Program-made: the position numbers and the translations under genes
In this document: positions 43,210-53,878 of the stretch, one piece after another
How positions within the stretch are numbered: the first letter of the stretch is position 1
Layout: every line of letters begins with the position of its first letter
Notes under the pieces: model-generated
The model's database searches: none
What the model saw: only the letters and a program-made list of their open reading frames with translations
Told to the model about the DNA's origin: nothing
Assembly (NCBI RefSeq): GCF_004919085.1
Contig: NZ_STGL01000006.1
Span: 62,001-126,000 of the forward strand
DNA from: Nocardioides sp. GY 10127
GTDB lineage: Bacteria; Actinomycetota; Actinomycetes; Propionibacteriales; Nocardioidaceae
DNA: 64,000 bases
Direction of reading: 5' to 3'

Positions 43210-46200
43210 TCAGCGCGACGCCGTGAGGGAGCGCACCGTCCGCAGCCCGACCGAGAGCCGCGCCAGGTCGGCGCCCTCCTCGGCGCACAGCTGGGCGACG
43301 GTCGAGGCCGCCCGGTCGACGATGGACTCCCGGCCTGCCCGCCACGCGTCCACGCGGGTGTCCGCGTCGGCGCCCGGCTCGGAGGCCGCCAGGACCTGCG
43401 AGGTGAGGTGCAGGTGGACGCCGGCCAGGTCCTCGCGCAGCGCGGCGCGGGCCATCGACTGCCACCGGTCGTGGCGCGGGAGGGCCTGGATGCGCTGCTC
43501 GAGCGACGACAGGCCGAGCCGCTCCGCGAGGGCGAACCAGACGCGGGTCACCTCGGCGGGGTCTCGCTCCTCGGCGAGCGCGAGCTCGACGAGGGCCGGG
43601 ACGGCCGCGGCCGGGCCCAGCACGGACAGCGAGCGGGCCAGCTCCTCCGGGACGCCAGACTCCAGGAGTCGCGCCCGGTTCTCCTCGCACGCGGTGCGCA
43701 CGCGACCGGTGACGAGCTCGGGCAGGGCGGCCAGGGTCGCGCCGACCGGCTCCGAGAGCCGGGCCACGACCTCCTCGGCGCCGGCGCCGTCGTTGATGAG
43801 GTGCTGCCCCACGAGCCAGCGCGTGCAGCGCTCGACCAGCGTGCGCAGCTCGATCCGCAGGCGGGTCTGCAGGCCGGCGTCCACGACGAAGTCGAGGTCG
43901 CGTACCCCCGCCACCAGGCAGCGGGCCCCCACGATCTCCTCGGCCACGAGCATGGCGACGACGAGCTCGGGCACCGTGGCGCCCGCCTCGGCGGTGAGCC
44001 GGTGGGCGAAGGTGATGCCGGCGGCGTTGACGACCTCGTTGACCACCTGGGTCACGACGATCTCGCGGCGCAGCGGGTGGCCGTCGATGGCGTCGGAGAA
44101 CTTCTCCCGCATCGCGGAGGGGAAGTAGCCGGGCAGGCCGCGGAGCAGGTACTCCTCGTCGGCCACGCCGGAGGCCAGGAGCTCCTCGGCGATGACGATC
44201 TTCGTCCAGGCCAGCAGCACCGACAGCTCGGGCGCGGTGAGCCCCTCGCCGTTCTCGGCGCGACGCTGCACCTCGGCGGTGGTGGGCAGGCCCTCCACCT
44301 CGCGCGAGAGCACCCCGTCGTCCTCGAGCCGGAGCATCTGGTCCTCGTGGACGTTGACCAGCGCCGGCGCGCCCCACAGGGAGTTGGCCAGGGCCAGGTT
44401 CTGCTCGCGGTTGTCGCGCAGGACGAGCGCCGCCACCTCGTCCGTCATGGACGCCAGCAGCTGGTTGCGCTGCTTGCCGGTGAGGTCGCCGGCCCGCACG
44501 ACGCGGTCGAGCAGGATCTTGATGTTCACCTCGTGGTCGGAGGTGTCCACGCCCGCGGAGTTGTCGATGAAGTCGGTGTTGATCCGACCGCCGGCGCGGG
44601 CGTACTCGATGCGGCCGGCCTGGGTCAGGCCCAGGTTGCCGCCCTCCCCCACGATCGCGGCGCGGACGTCGCGGCCGTCGACGCGGATGGCGTCGTTGGC
44701 CTTGTCGCCGGCGTCGGCGTGGGACTCGGTCGAGGACTTCACGTACGTGCCGATGCCGCCGTTCCACAGCAGGTCCACCGGTGCGGCCAGGATCGCCCGC
44801 ATGAGGTCGTTCGGGGGCAGGTGGGTGACGTCGTCGGCCAGGTCGAGCACCTCGCGCACCTGCGCCGAGATCGGGATCGACTTCGCCTGCCGGCTGAAGA
44901 CGCCGCCGCCCTCGGAGATGAGCGCCGCGTCGTAGTCGCGCCAGGACGAGCGGGGCAGCTCGAAGAGCCGCTTGCGCTCGGCGTAGGAGACGGCCGCGTC
45001 GGGGTGCGGGTCGAGGAAGACGTCCCGGTGGTCGAACGCGGCCACCAGGCGCGTGTGCTCGGACAGGAGCATCCCGTTGCCGAACACGTCGCCGCTCATG
45101 TCACCGACGCCGACGCAGGTGAAGTCCTGCCGCTGGCAGTCGATGCCGCGCTCGCGGAAGTGCCGCTGGACCGAGACCCACGCGCCGCGGGCGGTGATGC
45201 CCATGGCCTTGTGGTCGTAGCCGACCGATCCGCCCGAGGCGAACGCGTCGCCCAGCCAGAAGCCGTAGTCCTGCGCCACCGCGTTGGCGATGTCGGAGAA
45301 GGTCGCCGTGCCCTTGTCGGCCGCGACCACCAGGTAGGAGTCGTCGCCGTCGTGGCGCACCACCGACCGCGGCGGCACGGTGCGGCCGTCCACCAGGTTG
45401 TCGGTGATGTCGAGCAGGCCGGAGATGAAGGTGCGGTAGGCCGCCTTCCCCTCCTCCAGCCAGGCGTCGCGGTCCACGGTCGGGTCCGGGAGGTCCTTGG
45501 CGTAGAAGCCGCCCTTCGCGCCCACGGGCACGATCACGGTGTTCTTCACCATCTGCGCCTTCACCAGACCCAGGATCTCGGTGCGGAAGTCGTCGCGCCG
45601 GTCCGACCAGCGCAGGCCTCCGCGGGCGACCGAGCCGAACCGCAGGTGCACGCCCTCCACGCGCGGGGAGTACACGAAGATCTCGAACTTCGGCCGCGGC
45701 TGCGGGAGGTCCGGGATCGACTTCGGCTCCAGCTTGAGCGAGAGGTAGCTCTTGGGCTGCCCGTCGGCGTCCGCCTGGAAGTAGTTCGTGCGCAGCGTCG
45801 CCTGCACGTGGGTCAGGTACGAGCGCAGGATGCGGTCGTGGTCGAGGCTGGCCACGTCGTCCAGCGCCCGCTCCACGTGGGCGGCCATCGTGGCGCCCGC
45901 GTGCCGGCGCTGGGCCGCGTTGTCCCCGCCCTCGGGGTCGAAGCGGCTGGCGAAGAGGCGCACCAGCAGGCGGGTGATGTCGACGTTGACCGCCAGCGCC
46001 TCCTGGATGGTGTCGGAGCCGAACGGCGAGCCGCCCTGGCGCATGTACTTGGCGTAGGCGCGCAGCACGGCGACCTCGCGCCACGTCAGGCCGGCGGCCA
46101 GGACGAGGCGGTTGAAGCCGTCGGTCTCGGCCCGCCGGTCCCAGATCGCCCGGAGCGCGTCGACCACGAGGGTCTTGGCCTTCTCGGGGAGCTCGCGGCC

Positions 46201-48141
46201 GTAGTGCAGGCCGAACTCGTAGACGTAGGTCGGACGGTCCAGGTGGTCGAGCTCGTAGGGGCGCTCGTCCACCACCTCGACGCCGAGGGAGGCGAGCATC
46301 GGCAGCACGCGGGACAGCGAGAGCGCCGGGCCGACGCGGAACACCTTGAGGCGCACCTCGCCCCGGCCGGCGTCCAGCCGCTCGTAGAGGGCGAGGTCGA
46401 GGCCCTCGTCCACGCCGGCGGCCTCGTTGGCCTCGCGGACGGCCTCGAGCCGACCGAGGTCGACCGCCGCCGTCCGCGGGGAGAAGTCCTCCTTGTACGC
46501 CTCGGGGAACGCGTCCCCGAAGCGGCGGACGAGCTCGGTGCCCGCGTTCTCGCCGTGCTCGGCGAGGACGGCGGCGGTGAAGTCGTCGCGCCACGAGCGC
46601 GAGGCGTCGACGAGCCGACGCTCCAGCTCGGCCGGGTCGAGGACGCGGAGCGTGCCGGTCACCGTCGGGTCGGCCTCGCCCTGCGGCAGGTGGACGACGA
46701 AGTGCACCCGGGCCGTCGTCGACTCGTGGATGCGCACGGTGAACTCCACCGAGGTGCCGCCCAGCTGGTCCAGCAGGATCTGGCTGAACTTCTCGCGGAC
46801 GGCCGTGTTGTACCGGTCGCGCGGCAGGTAGACGAGCACCGAGACGTAGCGGCCGTAGGTGTCGGCGCGGGTGATGGCCCGCACCGAGCGGCGCTCGCGG
46901 GCGTGCATCGCCGCGGTGGCCATGCCGGCCAGCTCGGCGACGTCGGTGTGGAACAGCTCGTCGCGCGGGTAGGTCTCGAGGGTGTCCATCAGCGCCCGAC
47001 CCGCGTACGAGCTCGGGTCGAACCCGCTGCGGGCCAGCACCTCGGCGGCCTTCTCCTTCAGCAGCGGCACGCGGAGCAGCGACTCGGCGTAGGCGCTGGA
47101 GGCGAAGAGGCCGAGGAAGCGGCGCTCGCCGGTGACGTTGCCGTCGGCGTCGAACGTCTTCACGCCCACGTAGTCGAGGTAGGCGGGGCGGTGCACGGTG
47201 GCGCGCGAGTTGGCCTTGGCCAGCACCAGGACGCGCTTCTCCCGCGCCTTGGCCCGCACCGGCTCCGGGAGCCGGGCGAAGGAGTGGCTGGTCTCGTCGG
47301 TGGAGCGCAGGATGCCGAGGCCGCTGCCGGCGACCGCGCGCAGCACGTCCTCGCCGTCCTGGACCTCGAGCACGTAGTCCCGCGCGCCGAGGAAGGTGAA
47401 GTGGTCGGAGGCGAGCCAGTCGAGCAGCTCGGCGGCCTGGCGGACCTCGTCCGCGGGCAGGCCCGCCGGCGGGGTCTCCCGCAGCGCGCCGGCGATCTCG
47501 CGGGCGCGGGCGCGGGCCGGCGTCCAGTCCTCCACGGCCACGCGGACGTCGCGCAGCACCCGCTCCAGGTCGGCGACCAGGGCCGGGACGAGTCCGCTGG
47601 ACGCGCCGTCGTCGGGCACCCGGTCGATCTCCACGTGCATCCACGACTCGCGCAGCCAGCCCTCCTCGGGGCTGCTGCCGCTGTCGGTGACGGGCCGGAC
47701 CTCCAGCAGGGCGCCGGACTCGTCGCGGCGCACGTCGAAGTGCGGGTGCACCACGAGGTGGACGTCGTGCAGCCGACGCGAGAGCTCCATCGTCACGGAG
47801 TCGACGAGGAAGGGCATGTCGTCCGTGACGACCTCGACCACCGTGTGGCCGCCCGCCGACCAGCCCTGCTCGGCCAGCGTCGGGGAGAGGACGCGGACGC
47901 GCGCCGTGCCGGTCTCGCGCTTGGAGGCCAGCCGGTAGTGGCTGGCCAGCGCGCCGAACACGTCGCAGTCGGCCCTGCCGGTGAGGTCCTCGGGCGCGAC
48001 GTAGCGGAAGTACGCCGCGAGGAGGGCTCCCACGAGCTCGTGCGGTGGCCCGCCCGTCCCCTTGCCCGCGCAGGCCAGCTCGGTGGCCCTCGCGATCAGG
48101 TCGGACTTGCCCAGGTCTGAGGTATGCGTCGCCGTTGACAC
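43210..48141 (-). CDS. gdh: Large NAD-specific glutamate dehydrogenase (GDH180 class)
   Basis: 1643 residues, the size of the Streptomyces/Mycobacterium GDH-180 enzyme. Long N-terminal regulatory region; central catalytic segment with PVGAKGGFYAKDLPDPTVDRDAW, GVGDMSGDVFGNGML, WNGGIGTYVKSS and VGEGGNLGLTQAGRIEY. It oxidatively deaminates L-glutamate to 2-oxoglutarate with NAD. GTG 48141 is chosen from a TAGTGT box 7 bp upstream; the open frame continues to 48261 without support. Together with the P5C dehydrogenase at 50098 it would complete proline catabolism. Confidence 0.96.
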   Translation of the reverse strand: MSTATHTSDLGKSDLIARATELACAGKGTGGPPHELVGALLAAYFRYVAPEDLTGRADCDVFGALASHYRLASKRETGTARVRVLSPTLAEQGWSAGGHTVVEVVTDDMPFLVDSVTMELSRRLHDVHLVVHPHFDVRRDESGALLEVRPVTDSGSSPEEGWLRESWMHVEIDRVPDDGASSGLVPALVADLERVLRDVRVAVEDWTPARARAREIAGALRETPPAGLPADEVRQAAELLDWLASDHFTFLGARDYVLEVQDGEDVLRAVAGSGLGILRSTDETSHSFARLPEPVRAKAREKRVLVLAKANSRATVHRPAYLDYVGVKTFDADGNVTGERRFLGLFASSAYAESLLRVPLLKEKAAEVLARSGFDPSSYAGRALMDTLETYPRDELFHTDVAELAGMATAAMHARERRSVRAITRADTYGRYVSVLVYLPRDRYNTAVREKFSQILLDQLGGTSVEFTVRIHESTTARVHFVVHLPQGEADPTVTGTLRVLDPAELERRLVDASRSWRDDFTAAVLAEHGENAGTELVRRFGDAFPEAYKEDFSPRTAAVDLGRLEAVREANEAAGVDEGLDLALYERLDAGRGEVRLKVFRVGPALSLSRVLPMLASLGVEVVDERPYELDHLDRPTYVYEFGLHYGRELPEKAKTLVVDALRAIWDRRAETDGFNRLVLAAGLTWREVAVLRAYAKYMRQGGSPFGSDTIQEALAVNVDITRLLVRLFASRFDPEGGDNAAQRRHAGATMAAHVERALDDVASLDHDRILRSYLTHVQATLRTNYFQADADGQPKSYLSLKLEPKSIPDLPQPRPKFEIFVYSPRVEGVHLRFGSVARGGLRWSDRRDDFRTEILGLVKAQMVKNTVIVPVGAKGGFYAKDLPDPTVDRDAWLEEGKAAYRTFISGLLDITDNLVDGRTVPPRSVVRHDGDDSYLVVAADKGTATFSDIANAVAQDYGFWLGDAFASGGSVGYDHKAMGITARGAWVSVQRHFRERGIDCQRQDFTCVGVGDMSGDVFGNGMLLSEHTRLVAAFDHRDVFLDPHPDAAVSYAERKRLFELPRSSWRDYDAALISEGGGVFSRQAKSIPISAQVREVLDLADDVTHLPPNDLMRAILAAPVDLLWNGGIGTYVKSSTESHADAGDKANDAIRVDGRDVRAAIVGEGGNLGLTQAGRIEYARAGGRINTDFIDNSAGVDTSDHEVNIKILLDRVVRAGDLTGKQRNQLLASMTDEVAALVLRDNREQNLALANSLWGAPALVNVHEDQMLRLEDDGVLSREVEGLPTTAEVQRRAENGEGLTAPELSVLLAWTKIVIAEELLASGVADEEYLLRGLPGYFPSAMREKFSDAIDGHPLRREIVVTQVVNEVVNAAGITFAHRLTAEAGATVPELVVAMLVAEEIVGARCLVAGVRDLDFVVDAGLQTRLRIELRTLVERCTRWLVGQHLINDGAGAEEVVARLSEPVGATLAALPELVTGRVRTACEENRARLLESGVPEELARSLSVLGPAAAVPALVELALAEERDPAEVTRVWFALAERLGLSSLEQRIQALPRHDRWQSMARAALREDLAGVHLHLTSQVLAASEPGADADTRVDAWRAGRESIVDRAASTVAQLCAEEGADLARLSVGLRTVRSLTASR

Positions 48142-48148
48142 GCCACCG

Positions 48149-48154
48149 ACACTA
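48149..48154 (-). promoter_or_regulatory. -10 box of gdh, leaderless
   Basis: TAGTGT then 7 bases then GTG 48141. Confidence 0.55.
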
Positions 48155-48267
48155 GGGGCCACCACCGACGCCGCCAACACCAGCGCGCCGGTCTTGCCCT
48201 TGTCTCCACCACCTCTTGCCCGTCTCTTGCCTGACGGCGCTGGTGGGGGCGCTGGCGGCAAAGAAGT

Positions 48268-48324
48268 AGTCCCTGACGAACGGACGCCCTTTCCTGCGGA
48301 AAAGCGGTCCGTTCGTCAGGGACT
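48268..48324. terminator. Very long hairpin between gdh and LLM gene
   Basis: Perfect 18-bp arms (AGTCCCTGACGAACGGAC with GTCCGTTCGTCAGGGACT) around 21 bases that can pair further (TTTCC/GGAAA). It lies 54 bp after the LLM stop on the minus strand. It acts plausibly as its terminator, but is longer than needed. Confidence 0.7.
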
Positions 48325-48377
48325 GTCACCGCCCCGGGGCCCGGAGGGGCCCGGTGGAGGGGCGGCGTGGAGCGGGG

Positions 48378-49394
48378 TCAGCGCCAGCCGAGGGCCGGGG
48401 CGACGTGGGTGAGCAGCGACTCCAGGACGTGGGCGTTGTACTCCACGCCCAGCTGGTTGGGGACGGTGAGCAGCAGCGTGTCGGCCGAGGCGATGGCCTC
48501 GTCCTCCCGCAGCTCCTCGATGAGCTTGTCGGGCTCGGCCGCGTAGGACTTGCCGAACCGCGCCTTGACCCCCTCGAGCATCCCCACCTGGTCGTTCGAG
48601 GAGCCCTGGCCGAAGTAGGCCGCGTCCTCGGCGGTGACGATCGGGAAGATGCTGCGGCTGACCGAGACGCGCGGCGCCCAGTCGTGCCCGGCGTCCGCCC
48701 AGGCCTTGCGGAAGCGCTCGATCTGCTCCGCCTGGAGGGCGTGGAACGGCACGCCGGTGTCCTCCGACAGCAGCGTGGAGCTCATCAGGTTCATGCCCTT
48801 CTGGGCGGTCCACTCGGCGGTCGCGCGCGTGCCGGCGCCCCACCAGATGCGCTGGCGCAGGCCGGGGCTGTGCGGCTCGATCCGCAGCTTGCCGGGCGGG
48901 TTGGGGAACATCGGCCGCGGGTTCGGCTCGGCGAAGCCCTGGCCCGAGAGCACCTGGAGGAACACGTCCGTGTGCTGGCGCGCCATGTCGGCGTGGTCCT
49001 CGCCCGGGGACGGCTCGTAGCCGAAGTACCGGTAGCCGTCGACCACCTGCTCCGGGCTGCCCCGGGAGATGCCGAGCTGGAGCCGCTCACCGGCCAGGAG
49101 GTCGGCGGCGCCGGCGTCCTCGGCCATGTAGAGCGGGTTCTCGTAGCGCATGTCGATGACGCCGGTGCCCAGCTCGATGCGGCTGGTGCGGGCGCCGGCG
49201 GCGGCGAGCAGCGGGAACGGCGAGGCCAGCTGGCGGGCGAAGTGGTGCACCCGGTAGTAGGCGCCGTCGACGCCGAGCTCCTCGGCGGCGACCGCGAGCT
49301 CGACGGACTGGAGCAGGGCGTCCGACGCCGACCGCGTCTGGCTGTGCGGCGACGGCGTCCAGTGCCCGAAGGACAGGAACCCGATCTTCTTCAT
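48378..49394 (-). CDS. LLM class flavin-dependent oxidoreductase
   Basis: 338 residues of the luciferase-like barrel: MKKIGFLSFGHWTP, DGAYYRVHHFARQLASPFPLLAAAGARTSRIELGTGVIDMRYENPLYMAEDAGAADLL (in parts), RLQLGISRGSPEQVVDG. ATG 49394 is preferred over GTG 49400 because AGG sits 5 bp upstream. It lies behind a clear palindromic operator (49407-49426) and ends before the long hairpin, so it is a single-gene unit with its own regulator elsewhere. Substrate unknown. Confidence 0.87.
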   Translation of the reverse strand: MKKIGFLSFGHWTPSPHSQTRSASDALLQSVELAVAAEELGVDGAYYRVHHFARQLASPFPLLAAAGARTSRIELGTGVIDMRYENPLYMAEDAGAADLLAGERLQLGISRGSPEQVVDGYRYFGYEPSPGEDHADMARQHTDVFLQVLSGQGFAEPNPRPMFPNPPGKLRIEPHSPGLRQRIWWGAGTRATAEWTAQKGMNLMSSTLLSEDTGVPFHALQAEQIERFRKAWADAGHDWAPRVSVSRSIFPIVTAEDAAYFGQGSSNDQVGMLEGVKARFGKSYAAEPDKLIEELREDEAIASADTLLLTVPNQLGVEYNAHVLESLLTHVAPALGWR

Positions 49395-49406
49395 GTTCAC
49401 CTCAAC

Positions 49407-49426
49407 AAGATTGACGCTTCAATCTT
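49407..49426 (-). promoter_or_regulatory. MarR-like palindromic operator
   Basis: Perfect 8-bp inverted repeat AAGATTGA-CGCT-TCAATCTT, AT-rich in a very GC-rich region, 12 bp upstream of the LLM start. Its form matches MarR-type operators. Confidence 0.65.
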
Positions 49427-49524
49427 CCCGTACCGGCAGCCGGATCGCACGCACGATCCCGTCACAACCGTCACAGCCGTGTCGCGCGCACCGGCACGGC
49501 CACCACGCCGGGCAGGATGGGCCC

Positions 49525-50001
49525 ATGAGCACCCACCTCTCCCACGCTCTCACCTACGCGGGCGACACCGACACCGTCCGCGCGCTCCTCCTGGACCCCG
49601 GGTTCCGCGAGGAGGTCGCGACCCGGCAGAAGGTCCTGCGCCACGACGTCGAGGTCAGCGAGGACGGCTCGACGACCGTCGTCCGCGTCGAGCAGGTGCA
49701 GCCCGCGACCGGCCTGCCCTCCTTCGCCACGAAGCTCGTGGGCGAGGAGATCACCATCGTGCGCACCGAGACCTGGCGCGGCGGCGTCGCCGACGTCGAG
49801 GTGGTCATCCCCGGGAAGCCGGGCGAGATGACGGGCACCGCCACCCTCACCGAGGACGGCGACAGCGTGGTCCAGCACGTCGAGCTCGAGGTCACCGTCC
49901 GCATCCCGCTGGTCGGCGGCAAGGTGGAGAAGCTGATCGGCGACATGCTCCTCAAGGCCCTGCGGGTCGAGGAGAAGGTGGGCAACGAGCGCCTCGCCTG
50001 A
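49525..50001 (+). CDS. DUF2505 family protein
   Basis: 158 residues with SRPBCC-like alternation: HLSHALTYAGDTDTVRALLLDPGFREEVA, then TTVVRVEQVQPATGLPSFATKLVGEEITIVRTETW and a C-terminal helix GGKVEKLIGDMLLKALRVEEKVGNERL (in parts). Fits actinobacterial DUF2505, whose members resemble lipid- or ligand-binding START-type folds. ATG 49525 follows GGATGGGCCC. It diverges from the LLM gene and converges on pruA. Confidence 0.82.
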   Translation: MSTHLSHALTYAGDTDTVRALLLDPGFREEVATRQKVLRHDVEVSEDGSTTVVRVEQVQPATGLPSFATKLVGEEITIVRTETWRGGVADVEVVIPGKPGEMTGTATLTEDGDSVVQHVELEVTVRIPLVGGKVEKLIGDMLLKALRVEEKVGNERLA

Positions 50002-50024
50002 GCCGCCCGCTGACGCAGCCACGT

Positions 50025-50069
50025 GACGACGGCCCGGCCCCGGGGATCGCCCGAGGCCGGGCCGTCGTC
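50025..50069. terminator. Bidirectional hairpin between DUF2505 and P5C dehydrogenase genes
   Basis: 15-bp perfect stem (GACGACGGCCCGGCC with GGCCGGGCCGTCGTC) and inner CGGG/CCCG pairing. Confidence 0.85.
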
Positions 50070-50097
50070 GTGCTGCTCGCCGTCGCCGGCGTGACCG

Positions 50098-51738
<1,641 letters not shown>

Positions 51739-51898
51739 GGCGGTCCTCCTTCGTGGGTGCGGCTTGCTCCCCCACCGTAGGCCGCGGACCTCCCGCACAC
51801 ATCAGACGGACGTCACGGGCTCACCACCCGGGAACCAGACATCTGTCACCCGGCGCGGCCCGGAACCAGCCCGGAACCAGCCTGAGCCACCAGTCCGC

Positions 51899-52228
51899 TC
51901 AGCCGAGCAGGTGTTCGACCTCCTGCGTGGCGAACCAGAGCAGCTCGTCGTCGACGTCCTCGAACGGCTCGGTGTCGACGTGCACGGCCGCGACCTGGGA
52001 GAGCGCCGCGACGTCCCCCTCGGCCCGGACCTCGGCGACGACGACCACTCGGCGCCGGTCCTCCCCCGCCAGCTCGGCCGAGGCGTCGGCGGCACCCATG
52101 AGGGCGGCGTACTCCGACTCCTCGCCGTCGTCGACGGCGCTCACGCCGTCCGCGGTGGGCACCTGGCCCTGCGCGAACCACCCCGCCAGCAGCGCGTAGC
52201 TGCCCGGCACGTAGACCCGCACGCTCAT
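51899..52228 (-). CDS. DUF6912-like protein
   Basis: 109 residues: SVRVYVPGSYALLAGWFAQGQVP at the start, then a compact alpha/beta region with RRRVVVVAEVRAEGD. This matches the small actinobacterial DUF6912 family of unknown function. ATG 52228 is taken because upstream residues are low-complexity. It lies 22 bp downstream of the acyltransferase gene (stop 52251) on the same strand. Confidence 0.72.
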   Translation of the reverse strand: MSVRVYVPGSYALLAGWFAQGQVPTADGVSAVDDGEESEYAALMGAADASAELAGEDRRRVVVVAEVRAEGDVAALSQVAAVHVDTEPFEDVDDELLWFATQEVEHLLG

Positions 52229-52250
52229 CGACTGTTCCTCCTGCTCACGT

Positions 52251-53729
52251 TCACGTCCTCGTCCTCGGCCCACCCGCGGGCCCGGACGGCTGCTTCTTCT
52301 TGCTCGGCCGCCTGCCCCGCGGCGCCCGCGGGCGCTGGCCGGAGACGGTGTCGACGAGCTCGGCGAGGGCCTCGGTGAGGCACTGCCCGAGCACGTCGGC
52401 GTCGGGCACCCGGTCGCGGTCGGCGGTGATGCCGTAGGCGACCTCCCCGTCGTAGGAGGTGACGCCGATGGCCAGCAGGTGGCCGGGCAGCAGCGGCGGC
52501 ACGGGGTAGGTCGAGACCATCCGGGAGCCGGCGGCGTACAGCGGCGTCTGCGGGCCCGGCACGTTGGTGACGGCGAGCTGGAAGCCGCGTCGGGGCTCGC
52601 CCGCGGCCACGCGCCCTGCCACGGCGTGCACGGTCGTCGGCGCGAAACCGGACAGGCCGGCCAGGCGCTCGGCGGAGACCCCGCGGCCCGTCTCGTGGTG
52701 GGCGGTGAAGGAGTAGGAGACCTGGTGGAGCCGGACGACGGGGCTCGGCTCGCCCACCGGCAGGTCGACGTAGTGCGGGGCGATCTGCGACCCGAGGATC
52801 GTCGCCTCCATCTCCTCGTCGATCACCGACATCGGCGCCAGGGCCCGCACCCGGCGCAGGCCGCCGAGCGACTGGTGGCGCGTCATCAGCCACGCCCGCA
52901 GCCCGCCGGTGACGGTCGCCAGGACGACGTCGTTGACCGTGCCGCCGTGGGTCTCGCGCACCGCGCGGTAGTCGGCGAGGTCGGTGAAGACCGGCACCAC
53001 CCGGCGCTGCGCGGAGTGGCGGCCGCTGATGGCGCTGTCCCGGTCCGGCCGGCCGGCGATCACGGCGTCCAGGAGGCGGCCCCCTCGCTGGAGGGTGCCC
53101 TCGACCGTGCGGACCGCGGAGTCGGCCCGCGACTGGGCCGTCTGCGCCAGCGTCCGCGGGTCGCTGAGGTTGTCGCGGACGGCCTCGCGCACCAGCGTCA
53201 TCGCGCTGGGCCGGCGCTCGGGGCGCCACTCGTCGCCGCCGAGGTCGCGCGGCTCGGGGTCGCTGTCGAGCAGCACCTGGCCGAGGTCGACGGTCGTCAC
53301 GCCGTCCACCATCGCCTGGTGCGACTTCGACAGGAGCGCCACCCGACCGTCCTCGAGGCCCTCGACGACGTAGAACTCCCACAGCGGCCGCGAGCGGTCC
53401 AGGGGCCGGGAGACGATGCGGGCCACCAGGTCGCGCAGCTGGTCCTGCGTGCCAGGACGGGGCACGGCGCTGCGGCGCACGTGGTAGCCGAGGTCGAAGT
53501 GCGGGTCGTCGACCCACGCCGGGTTGGCGAGCCACCCCGGCACCCACTGCACCTTCTGCCGGTAGCGGGGCACGAAGCTGATCCGCTCCGAGACGAGCGC
53601 GAGCATCCGGTCGTAGTCGAAGCCGCCCTCGCCGGGCTCCACGACCTGCACGGTCGCGTGGTGGTGCGGGGTGGAGGCGGTCTCCTCGACGAGCAGGGCG
53701 ACGTCGCGCGCCCGCAGTCTGTCCGTCAC
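52251..53729 (-). CDS. WS/DGAT-type O-acyltransferase with altered catalytic motif
   Basis: 492 residues of the wax ester synthase/diacylglycerol acyltransferase family: DRSRPLWEFYVVEGLEDGRVALLSKSHQAMVDGVTTVDLGQVLLD (in parts) and NVPGPQTPLYAAGSRM near the C-terminus. The usual HHxxxDG motif reads HQAMVDG (H137, Q138, D142): the second His, thought to be the base, is Gln. Some actinobacterial paralogues share this. It may still bind acyl substrates or be regulatory. GTG 53729 follows GGGAGGACG. A Pro/Arg-rich C-terminal tail follows the domain. Confidence 0.88.
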   Translation of the reverse strand: MTDRLRARDVALLVEETASTPHHHATVQVVEPGEGGFDYDRMLALVSERISFVPRYRQKVQWVPGWLANPAWVDDPHFDLGYHVRRSAVPRPGTQDQLRDLVARIVSRPLDRSRPLWEFYVVEGLEDGRVALLSKSHQAMVDGVTTVDLGQVLLDSDPEPRDLGGDEWRPERRPSAMTLVREAVRDNLSDPRTLAQTAQSRADSAVRTVEGTLQRGGRLLDAVIAGRPDRDSAISGRHSAQRRVVPVFTDLADYRAVRETHGGTVNDVVLATVTGGLRAWLMTRHQSLGGLRRVRALAPMSVIDEEMEATILGSQIAPHYVDLPVGEPSPVVRLHQVSYSFTAHHETGRGVSAERLAGLSGFAPTTVHAVAGRVAAGEPRRGFQLAVTNVPGPQTPLYAAGSRMVSTYPVPPLLPGHLLAIGVTSYDGEVAYGITADRDRVPDADVLGQCLTEALAELVDTVSGQRPRAPRGRRPSKKKQPSGPAGGPRTRT

Positions 53730-53878
53730 GCTCGTCCTCCCTGCCGCCTGCCGTCCGCACCCCGGCTCCGGGTGCCGGGTCGGCGCCGTCGGAGGGGTCG
53801 GTGCGTGCGATTCTGTCAGAGCCCGCCCACCCCGGCGGTCCACCGCGCGAGCCGATCACGAGGGAGCCCTCCGCCCGG

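Noticed and set aside
43204..48120. 1638-codon plus-strand open frame opposite gdh
   Set aside because: GC-rich third-position shadow of the well-supported glutamate dehydrogenase; low-complexity Arg/Ala/Gly/His/Val protein.
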